Assembly: GCA_017506865.1 (NCBI GenBank)
Contig: JAFCMP010000445.1
Span: forward strand, 1,736,001 to 1,800,000
Source: Tribonema minus
Lineage: Eukaryota > Sar > Xanthophyceae > Tribonematales > Tribonemataceae
Length of the DNA: 64,000 bases
Direction of reading: 5' to 3'
Part shown: piece by piece, positions 55,588-64,000 of the stretch
Position numbering within the stretch: the stretch's first letter is position 1
Layout: each line of letters starts with the position of its first letter
Program-made: the position numbers and the translations under genes
Notes under the pieces: model-generated
Told to the model about the DNA's origin: nothing
What the model saw: the letters and a program-made list of their open reading frames with translations, nothing else
Database searches by the model: none

Positions 55588-58479
55588 TCACTCCGGCAAC
55601 CGTGACGCCCGCAGTGGCACTGCGATGTCCGTGAGTTCTGGCGGGCCCAAGCGCGGCAATACCAGCACGCTGCCACTGCTGGCTTCCTCATTGTCACCAG
55701 CAGTGCAGGCGGCCAGCAGGTGTGACTTCATGACTGCCGCAGTAGCGCAGCCGTGCAGGTGCAGCATGCGTTCAAGCGTCCATGCACAGAACCCGTCAAA
55801 TGCGTGCAGCCATGTCTCACTCAAAGCCGTGTCAACGACCCGAGCTAAGAAGCCCATGCGCTTCGTCAGTGACCTGCGCAGAATGAACTGTGCTGCCTAT
55901 AGGTGATGCCGCGCCATTCCAGCTAGCTGGCACGACAATCGCCATGTCCCTGCGTCAACAAGATGCTTGCTCATGGCAGCATGCACATAGGCTGGGTGCC
56001 CTACCGGTACCCCGACCGACGTAAAGCCCTGACTGGATTCTGGCATGGTGGCGTCCACAAACGGTATGTCAAGGGCGCGCAGGCGTGCTCTGGCCGCTGC
56101 ATCAAACACTGTGCCGCGCATGGCGATAGCCAGCGACTTGTCTGGTTGAACGCGTAGGCCCCCTGCCGCAAGCCGGCGGATCACCTCTGCCACCCCAACG
56201 GCCGCTGCATCGTCGAAGTAGGCAGCTTGCAGCACGGTGAGGTCATCCAGGAAAGCGCAGTGCGGGGCTGGCGGTTCCGCTGTGCTGTGGCCGTAGGCCG
56301 GCATACTGCCGGGCGTCGCATTCACTCCATCAGGGTAGAACAGTAGGAAGGCCGCTGCCACTGCAAAGTACAGCGGCCCTAGAGGGTCCCCTTGCTGGCA
56401 CCCTAGGTGGGAGCAGATAATGCGAGCTTCACCGTTCACCTCCACTCGCATCTCTGGGGCAGTGTCACCACAGTATACGGACTCAAAGTGCGGGAGCAGC
56501 TCCGGACAGAAGAGCATAAGTCCCCGCACAATGGCGGCGCGATCCACACTGTTAAATGCGTTCTCACAGTCCAGCTGGATTGTGGTGCCATACAGCTCGT
56601 GCCACACGCGCGCGCGCGCTGCCACATGCTCGACGCCAGACTGGTATCCTACGCCAAACTGCGACATGGAGGCCAGCAGCCCCGATATTTTGCCCTTGAC
56701 ACTCCGTGCCGCTGTGGACCCGAGGAGTCTGCGCCAGACACTGGAGCAGGCGATCGGACGCCGCTTCTGTCCTATGCCTGAGAGGGCCGCGGCGCGGAGA
56801 AGTTGTTGCGATTGCTCCGGCAGCAGTTCGGGCTTAACAAGCAGCGTCGTGAACACCTTGGCCAGGCGATGGGCGAATGCCGGTTCCATCACATCCGATT
56901 CTGAATCACCAGCTAGTCCTGGCGAGGCACTGCCCACGGGGCGGGTGGCTGCTTTCACTGGTGCACCAGGCCCAGCGGCCATCAAGAGGTGTTCATAGCG
57001 TAGGCCGTCCAGCCCTCCTGCCTTCCCCGCCCCTGCTGCGGACAAGGTCGACAGTATGTCTGTCGCCTCCACCTCGAGGCGCCGTCCGGCTGCGCTGGCA
57101 GCATCCTCAGGCCTATCGCTGCGATCATGCGCCTGACCCGATTCGAAGACAGGACTGCCGCTGCCAGCGGGCCCGGCGGTCGTTGCCACCCCTGCGCCGT
57201 GCAAGCAGTGCCGCCGGGCGTCGCGTACCAGGCCGCGCACTTGCTCCATTGGCGTATCGACTACCCCGGGCCGGGTGCCAGTTTCAGGGTGCTTTGCTGC
57301 CAGCACCTGTGCCGTGACCTCGTCTGCTGGGGCGCATGCTTCACGCGCGTCTAGTCGTGCGGCAGCCAGGCCTACCCCCCGTCGCTTGCCTGAGAGGGCA
57401 GCGCATGCTGTTTGCTGCCTGGAGTCAGCCTCCGTCCAGTCGGCATCGAAGTTCGTTTGTGCCGACGCCGTAGCTGCGTTGTTTGGTTTGGGGGCCCGCA
57501 GCGCCGCTGCTGCTGACAGCGTCTTTCTCAGTAGCTCCGCAAAGTCGCCAGACAGCAACGCTGCCAGCCGGGCCGCAGGCGGCATACCGGTTCCCTCCGG
57601 TTGCCTACCAAAGGCCATTGCTGCTAGCAGGTGCAGCAGCCTGTAGCCGCGCTGCACTAGAGTCTGAGAAACCTGATGAGCAAACGCCCCGGCACCATGG
57701 TGGAGGCGCACCCGTGCCGCCTCACGTGCACTGTCTGTGGCGTCCGCCAGTAGTCGTGTGGCGTGCTCCACTAGCCGTGCCCACTGGGTGCACTGCAGCT
57801 GAGTGCGGAAGGGGTTGGCAGTCGTGGTGAACCGTAGCAGCAGTAGATCCGCCTCATTGGTCTGGTCAAGTGCTTGGACGACCGAGGGCGTCGAGAGGTC
57901 CCAAGCCAGGGATGCTCGTGCCTGGGGCTTTGAGGGCCTGCCACTGGTGGTGGTGGTCGGGGGGGGCGGTGACGCGGCATCGTCCGGCGGGTCCAAGTCC
58001 ATGTCCGCCCATCCCACGGCCGTCCCGTGGGGGGGGCTGCTGTCCTGCAGCCTCAGGCTGTTAGACTGAGTGCGGCTGCCGGCGCTGCCAGGCGGTGCCG
58101 CAGCAGCTGCCATTCGGCGCCGGCGTTGCGCGCCGGTTGCCGTGGCCGCCGGGCGTTTCTTGCTGGACTTTGAGTTGGCAGCGCCACTAGCCGGCACCGC
58201 CGGTGGCTTTGGACGTGTCGCTGCGGCAGCCCCCGCCGCCGCAGCCGTGCCGTCGCTACCCGCACTCCCGCCCTCGGACTGGCCCGGGGGTACTGCCGGG
58301 CGTGCGCGCGTGGGGGCGCTTCCATTCCGTCGACACGTGTGGCATGGCGAGGTCAGCGCGCATTGCCTCTGCCCCGCGCTGGCTGACATATGGACCAGAC
58401 CGCAGGCACCTGTGCATGCACTCAGCTTCCTTACCGCCCGTAGGAAGTCTTCTGCCGTGCAACCATACATGGTGCTCAT
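55588..58479 (-). CDS. Reverse transcriptase of the retroelement
   Basis: One frame with an internal TAG near 55895. The N-terminal third is Pro/Ala/Arg-rich with CHTC. RT motifs follow: GLRYEHLLMA, QKRRPIACSSVWRRLL, QFGVGYQSGVEH, motif A LDCENAFNSVDR, motif B CQQGDPLGPLYFA, motif C AFLDDLTVL (FLDD in place of YxDD), motif D VQPDKSLAI, then GFTSVGVPVG. The metal-binding aspartates of A and C are present. The thumb continues past the TAG (GFLARVVDTALSETWLH). It synthesises cDNA from element RNA at the target site. The FLDD variant and the three stops are the main oddities. Confidence 0.88.
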
Positions 58480-58482
58480 CTC

Positions 58483-59628
58483 CTACACACGCTTGGCATG
58501 GTGTGCCCCAGTGCTGCAGGTACTGCTGCCTGAAGGGGCACGGTCACCGGATGGGTCGTGATCAACCTGCTGCCGGATGCCCTTGGCGTATGCTGCCGCC
58601 GGATTTTGCTGACAGTGTGATGTGCTCGCCTCAGGGTTCAGCATCGACCTCGTGCAGCTACCACCGTTGAAGTGGGCCACTACCGGTGCCATGCGGCTCG
58701 CAGCTGACAGTTTGCCTCGCTGTTTGGTGTCCTCTTTCTGACCGAGCTGCCAAAATGCCAGTGTGCATAGTGGACACCTCAGTGGCTCAGGCTGCTGTGG
58801 CAACTGCAGCGCAGTACGGGGCTGTGTCCAACTCGGAGCCGTGATGTGGGTGCTGTCAGCTTGAGTGGTCGCCGACGCTGTCACAGTCACTGTGGTTGGC
58901 AAGGGCGGAGCTGCCGCAGGGGCGACTAGCAGTTCAAAGTGTCCCACATTTGTGTATAGCCCAGGCGGCGTCCACAGCACATCCAGATAGCAGTCAGGCT
59001 GAGCTGGAGTTGCCGGTGCGAATAACGCTGGCAGCCCCATCAGTTGTGCCAGCACCAGCCCTGTTGATTTTTGCGTGCTGCCAGTGGCCTGAGGCTCGGC
59101 CTGCCACACCGTCACCGAGACCGCGTAGACCGCTGCAACAATGGCCCACACAGACAAACCGAGGGGCCGTCCCCACACGCCCTCTTCCTGTAGGCGTTGC
59201 AGCAGGAGCGTGTGCCCGCTGTCCGCGCTGTCCGTTTCATTTGTGCCGTACTCGATTGCGAGGCAGCGAGCGCGTGTCCCGTACGTGTCGAATTGTTCAC
59301 GTGTACACGCAGGTTGGGCTGCTGCATGCGCGGTCAGTTGACGCCTCGATGACATGCTGGCCCCTTGTTTGCCCGCCCCCTGCGTGACGTATGCCACCAT
59401 CCCGTCCAGCAGTGCCTCTCGCATGGCAATCACCAGCGCTGGGGCCGGCAGTCCGTGCTCAACTGCGACGCTGCCTATGCCGTGTAGAGCTGTATGAATC
59501 AGGCAGTTGCCGTTGCCCACGTTGCTCACGGGGCGAAGCTCCCCACCACGTGCTAGCGTCGCTGTGTTTTCCCCAAGCGCCTGTTTGTGGAGTGCCTGCA
59601 GGCCCGTGTGCCAAGTGGGAACAACCAT
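58483..59628 (-). CDS. OTU-like cysteine protease of the retroelement
   Basis: 381 residues to a stop at 58480-58482. Residues 33-50 read RPVSNVGNGNCLIHTALH, the OTU catalytic-Cys block (Cys42), with GNGNC where most OTUs have GDGNC. The catalytic His is probably His230 in TNVGHFELLVAP, the usual distance downstream. CPLCTLAF with a later AHFNGGSC could be a zinc finger (about residues 285-330). OTU domains cleave ubiquitin or process polyproteins; in retroelements the role is not settled. The frame continues directly into the RT ORF across one stop codon. Confidence 0.72.
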   Translation of the reverse strand: MVVPTWHTGLQALHKQALGENTATLARGGELRPVSNVGNGNCLIHTALHGIGSVAVEHGLPAPALVIAMREALLDGMVAYVTQGAGKQGASMSSRRQLTAHAAAQPACTREQFDTYGTRARCLAIEYGTNETDSADSGHTLLLQRLQEEGVWGRPLGLSVWAIVAAVYAVSVTVWQAEPQATGSTQKSTGLVLAQLMGLPALFAPATPAQPDCYLDVLWTPPGLYTNVGHFELLVAPAAAPPLPTTVTVTASATTQADSTHITAPSWTQPRTALQLPQQPEPLRCPLCTLAFWQLGQKEDTKQRGKLSAASRMAPVVAHFNGGSCTRSMLNPEASTSHCQQNPAAAYAKGIRQQVDHDPSGDRAPSGSSTCSTGAHHAKRV

Positions 59629-61934
59629 AGTTGGTGGCTTTTGCCAGCGCGTCTTGCTGCTCCTTCACGGTGACTGTATGGCACACGGTTGAGGGTATCC
59701 GGGTCGCCACCGTCACGGTGGTGACCTTCGCCGGCCCGGATATTGATGCTGAGGGGGCAGAGGCACCGCCCCTCGGCGGTGTGGTGGCTGGTGCCAGGGG
59801 TGCACGAGAATTGTCGCACTGGGCCTGTCGCTCCTGCGTCCGCCGTCTGTGTTTACCTCTGCGTCGACTGCGCTTTCCACTGGCAACCATAGCCGTGACA
59901 GGTGCTGTCTCGGTCATTGTTGCGTGGGTACTGTTATCACCAGCCTGCGTTACGTCTGACTCACCACGTTTCCCGGCTGGCTGGCGAGGCGACCTGGCAA
60001 CGACCGGTTCCCTAAGGGAGAGTTGGTCAAACACCGTTGCCAGGTCATTACCCTCTTCTCGGAGGGAGAGCGAGCTGAATGTGACCGTCAGGTCATGCAT
60101 CTGACTCACCAGCGGTGCGCAGGGAGTCCGGCCCAGCAGGGTCTGTGTTGCTGGCGCGTCGCTGGCCGCCGGCCGCATATGCAGTCGGCGTGACGTGCGG
60201 CAGGGTCAAGCTTGGTACCCGTCGGCCAAGCGCAAAGCACCGTGACGCGTGCCCGATTGGGGGCAAGGGCCAGTGCACGTACCCCGCGCGCGAGTGCGCC
60301 AGCCGCCCCCAGCAAGCCTTGCCAGTGTGATCCCGTCGGGTCCCTGGGGCATTCGCTAGACTGAGCGCCCGCTGCGACAGCAGCTGCGGCACTGCCAGGT
60401 GTGCTGGGCACACGATCGTTGCTTGACATCGTTGCGCCGCTATCGCTAGCACGACTTTCGCCAGGCAGCACACCCATTGTGCTGCTCCGGGTCAGTCTCG
60501 GCAGCGGCGCAACTGCCACACCGTCCAACGTAGATGCATGGGCTTGCCTGGGGTCTACCCCCAGGTGCTCGCATCCGAGGATTTTGCGTATGGGACCACA
60601 TTTGCTAGCGGCGGCGAGCAGGCTGAGTGCGGCTGTTGGCTTCAGGCTATTCCCCCCACCAACAGCTGCACCACCCGCTGCCGCCGCGCATGTCGTTGGT
60701 CGGGTGTGTATGTCAGCAATGTGATCATGGCCTGATGCACGGTCACAGCCTGACAGTGTGCATGCTGTCGCGGCGACCGGGCCTGCGAGGCAGTCGGCGC
60801 AGCGCCACACGTCGCACTGGTCCAGGGCCCCTAGATCACCAGATGGTGTCGTGGCGCTTGCTGCTGTGCGTCTGATGAAGAGGTTGCCGCACCCATCGCA
60901 GACCTGCTCCAGGCCGCCGCATATTGGTCGGTGGTCTAGGAAAACCTGAACATGCAGTTCTGCAGATTGCTTCCCTTTCCCTGTGTGGCGCGTGCGCTGG
61001 TGTGCACATGCGTGTGCCGCTGGCAATTCTTTCCCGGGGCCCGAGGATTTGCTCGCACTATGAACTTGTCGCACATGCGGCAGTCCAGCCCCGGGATATT
61101 GACCTTCCGGTTGGCAGCGGGTGTCTTGGCGGGCGCCAAAACTGTCATAGCGGTGATGCCGGATATTGGGTGCCCGTTGCGACTGTTACCGTCAGAGGTG
61201 ACGCTGCCGCCTGACAGAGAGGCGCCGCTGCCAGCTGGCTGCAAAGACCAGGACGTGATTCGTCTCTGGTGACCCGCCGGCCCAGGTTCGCCAACTTCCA
61301 TCGGTACAGGCATGGTCACGGTGACCGGCTTTGCCAGCGCACTGCCAGTCTGAGACTGTGGCTCTGGACGGGTGACGCTGCCAGTGCTTTGGGCGCTGGC
61401 GCGGCGCCGACCCCGCCGGGGTGCAGCCGCCCCACGTTCGCCGCCCGGTGCAGCAGCCGCTGCGGCCGCTGGTGCTGTTGTCACCATGTCTGCAGTACAT
61501 GGGGTTTCCGCTGCGGTGACCTCCATCGGCTGAGGACCGGGATGCCACTGGGGAGAGGCGCCGCTGCTAGCTGGCTGCGAAGGCCGCGACGTGATCCGTC
61601 TCTGGTGACCCGCTGGCCCACTGGTAGGTTCGCCAACTTCCATCGGTACGGGCACGGTCATGGTGACCGCCTTTGCCAGCGCACTCAGTTTGCCAGACGG
61701 CGACTCTGGGCGGTTGATGCTGCCAATGCTTCCGAGGCGTCCCAGGGGCGGCCCGGCGCTGGCGCCGCGACGCCGACCCCGCCGGGATGCAGCTGCCCCG
61801 CGTTGGCCATCTGATGCGGCAGCGGCTGCCGGCGGTTTTGGCACCATGTCTGCCGCACGTGGCGTTGCCGCCGCCGTTAAGTCGGAGGTGACCTTTTGGA
61901 CTGCCAGGGCCCTCAGGCTCATCGCCCCCCCCAT
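59459..61934 (-). pseudogene. Retroelement gag-like region with zinc fingers
   Basis: Three overlapping frames (61934-60936, 61074-60106, 60178-59459) read as one protein with shifts near 60980, 60150 and 59600. It begins with two copies of an Ala/Pro/Arg-rich unit (RRGRRRGAS, VPMEVGEP, GHQRRITS). Then comes a possible C2HC/H finger (CRMC...CQRHTHVH), then CDGCGNLFI and CDVWRCADC, and a very basic stretch (SGKRSRRRGKHRRRTQ). Such regions bind the element RNA. The frame changes imply decay or assembly indels. Confidence 0.65.
61200..61870 (-). repeat. 334-bp tandem repeat in the gag-like region
   Basis: About 61223-61555 and 61557-61870 align (CCGCTGC.AGCTGGCTGC, GTGACCCGC.GGCCCA, TTCGCCAACTTCCATCGGTA, CCGACCCCGCCGGG), offset about 334 bp. 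It encodes the duplicated VPMEVGEP/RRGRRR unit. Confidence 0.85.
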
Positions 61935-62445
61935 CGCGGCTCGTCGCTTTGCTCAGTGAGCGCAAAATGACGGTTCTGCCCGTGAACGTCAAAGCGACAG
62001 GATAGGCCACTGCAGTTTCATTGCCAGTTTGTACTAGTAATAAGCAAGAGCCCGTCCTCTTTCGGCTACTTGACAACTCCTGGGGTCAGCAAATGGACCC
62101 AGCAACACACCGTCGGTCGAAGCAAAGCCAGTGACCCCGGGTCCAAGCGGCTTGTCGGAGTCACCTTGTTGATTCATATGACATTGTGCCGAGTTCTAGT
62201 GTCTGTCTCATTGGGCTCTATGTTGTGGTGCTCAATGTTGTGTGTACGATACATCTTGCTCTCTGTGCGCGCCAGGTGTTGTCCATGCACAGTTCTTGGT
62301 GCCTGTACGGAATATTCATATGATGCATCTCGGTACCCAATGGCATGCGACACAGTTGCACAAGTACTTGTTGAACAGGCACAGTGTTGTAAACGTACTG
62401 ATTTGCGTTGTATTGACAGCGCTGTACAGGTATCAACATGCATTG

Positions 62446-62476
62446 CATCGACGACGCCTGCCAGGCGTCGTCGATG
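62446..62476. repeat. Perfect 15-bp-stem hairpin, 1-nt loop
   Basis: CATCGACGACGCCTG, one C, then its exact reverse complement. It lies about 500 bp upstream of the retroelement's first frame. Confidence 0.95.
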
Positions 62477-63534
62477 TGATGGGGCACATTTCAAATGTGA
62501 CATTTGTGACAAAGAACGGCCAGCACGTGCAGTTTAGTAGACCAGGGGGCCCCCGGGGCTGCATGACGAACCGTCTGCCGTGCGAATGGCAACCGTTGAA
62601 GCGTCGATCATTATCGCATAGCCGATGTTAGCGCAGAAAACCGTACTGTTGCCACACCGTCCGCAGGCAAACACCAGGGAGCAAGGTCGAACAAGCACAC
62701 GGCAAGTCAGAGCGCGTACGTGTCAGTAAGAGAGCAGCATCATGATGGCATAGGTACAGTTGCAAACGGTGTTTACCATCATCTTATTGTGAACTTGTGT
62801 CGGTGCAAGCTTGTTGGGTGCGCAGAGTGCCCAGGCCTTCAACTCAGGCTGCCTCTGTAGCATAGTATAGCAAGCACGAAAACACCAGTTTGCGACTGGG
62901 ATTATCATAGCCTGACCTCTACATGAGACCACGTCACCAGAGTTGATCAATGAATGCAAACTGCAATACTTTTCACCATTGTCATGAGCAGCACAAGGGT
63001 AAATTGATCAATGCAAACTGCGCTGATGGTTAAAGGAGGAGAAAGCGGCTGAGCGCAACTCGAAGGCAACAGCGAATTGGGTGCTATGATGTACTTCTAC
63101 AGCCCAATGGCATGAGGAATGGGCCCCGGCGGAATTTCCGACAGCTTGTTCAATTCCGCTTACTCAATCACAAAATGGAAGCCAACCAGTTGCTGACCTG
63201 ACAGCAGATTTTGAGGGTGGTACCAATGAATTCCACGCCCAGCTTATTGCTAGCATGTGTGATTTTTGCGGAGAGATCGCCGAGATAACCCTTCTTATCC
63301 TTGAGAATTCAACTACAACCGCTTCGCATGCACCCGAAACGCTATCATGGGCGGCCAGCAGCACGTTGATGTAATGCTTCAGTGAGTTGTACTACAAGTT
63401 GTGTTGGCTTGTCAATGAGTGACGACCGGTGCTGCAGGGAATAAGCGCAACGTAAGAGCCATTACATGGCTTGCGCATCATCAATTTGATGATCAAAGCT
63501 TGTACACGCGCATGTGGCATCACAAGATACTATG

Positions 63535-63765
63535 AATATACAACAAGTAATAACTATAGATGTCTCACTGGAATATACCGATAAAATACTGAAAGAAGGC
63601 CATAAAATGTATCACTCTTTGGTGTTGATGTGTTCACTCCGTGCAAAAACGCATCAAGTAATAGATGCATCAAGTAATAACTACATGTCTCACCTGAAAT
63701 ATACCGATATAATATTGGAAGAAGGCCATAAACTGTATCACCTCATGGTGTTGGTGTGTTAACTC
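63535..63765 (+). repeat. In-frame tandem duplication, about 90 bp
   Basis: CAAGTAATAACTA..ATGTCTCAC, ATATACCGATA, GAAGAAGGCCATAAA and GGTGTTG.TGTGTT occur twice (from about 63543 and 63656). One frame stays open through both copies (SLEYTDKILKEGHKMYH, HLKYTDIILEEGHKLYH), but the gene context is lacking. Confidence 0.75.
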
Positions 63766-64000
63766 CAAACGTCAACATGAGACTGCTGCTGCTGTGCGCC
63801 AAGGTGTTGTTGATGCAACGCATCTCGGTACCGTACCTGTTGACTAGGACACTTGGGCGCACACTGCTGACTGGTCAGATTTGCTTGCAGAAGTGCATGA
63901 TACGTGGTGAATTGTATGGATTGTTGAACATTGCAACTTTTATCTGCAGAGGGCCAGACTTTCAATTTGAGGCTATTCTTAGACTTTGACAATCACCTGT

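Larger units (their letters stand above)
53935..61934 (-). mobile_element. Decayed non-LTR retroelement (OTU-RT-nuclease)
   Basis: About 8 kb on the minus strand. The 5' part (61934-59459) is a gag-like region in three shifted frames. From 59628 to 53935 one single frame is interrupted only by three stops (58480-58482, just before 55896, and just before 55587). It encodes, in order, an OTU-like cysteine protease, a reverse transcriptase and a C-terminal PD-(D/E)xK-like endonuclease region. No LTRs or obvious poly(A) are seen; ends and target duplication are not located. A cysteine protease upstream of RT with a C-terminal restriction-like nuclease recalls the NeSL/CRE-like and Dualen groups; the exact clade is undetermined. 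Confidence 0.82.
61935..64000. other. Right end of window, no supported gene
   Basis: Short ORFs only. Contains a 31-nt hairpin (62446-62476) and a roughly 128-bp-offset tandem repeat (63535-63765). Confidence 0.5.

Noticed and set aside
56420..56998. Plus-strand ORFs opposite the reverse transcriptase
   Set aside because: The minus strand carries clear RT motifs; the plus-strand reading has none.

Overview
The window looks like nuclear DNA of a eukaryotic microalga or related protist. Genes are split by GT-AG introns, exons are GC-rich with long Ala/Gly/Ser/Gln tracts, there is a large non-LTR retroelement, and FNIP-type leucine-rich repeats and a Pmp-repeat/Cys-rich/multi-TM receptor occur. 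That combination, plus CCCTAA-type telomere motifs near base 45, suggests a photosynthetic stramenopile (brown or xanthophyte lineage), but the taxon is inferred, not proven. I see no rRNA, tRNA, CRISPR or bacterial operon signal.

Layout. 1-685: repeats with interstitial telomere motifs. 686-3939 (+): 3' part of a Tpa1/OGFOD1-type prolyl hydroxylase, four exons in consistent splice phase, whose introns are full of decayed copies of its own exon edges. 5469-6967 (+): frameshifted FNIP/LRR gene. 9125-10985 (-): three-exon TPR protein of 169 aa ending in a CaaX-like box. 12019-17095 (+): multi-exon Ala-rich protein with an unassigned globular domain and a (CAG)26 tract. 18303-19868 (+): intact paralogue of the FNIP gene. 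21689-22450 (-): intact VWA protein; 24631-25770 (-): its duplicated pseudogene, which carries an intron the intact copy lacks. 26256-28359 (+): unknown gene with several frame breaks. 29872-33585 (-): two-exon protein kinase of 1,059 aa with a long disordered N-terminus. 33670-36000: tandem repeats and a 530-bp element with inverted termini. 36446-39933 (-): six exons in consistent phase encoding the Cys-rich and multi-TM C-terminus of a Pmp-type receptor. Pmp-repeat exons continue on the same strand to about 53.6 kb, with a coiled-coil gene (41052-42492, -) lying between. 53935-61934 (-): decayed retroelement with zinc fingers, OTU-like protease, reverse transcriptase and a C-terminal nuclease-like domain. 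62.0-64.0 kb: a 31-nt hairpin and a tandem repeat.

The most striking theme is tandem duplication of splice-junction-spanning pieces of exons in at least three genes. These leave decoy acceptors and donors that would mostly truncate the protein if used. Several genes also contain 1-4 nt frame breaks. Without reads or transcripts I cannot separate pseudogene decay from assembly indels.
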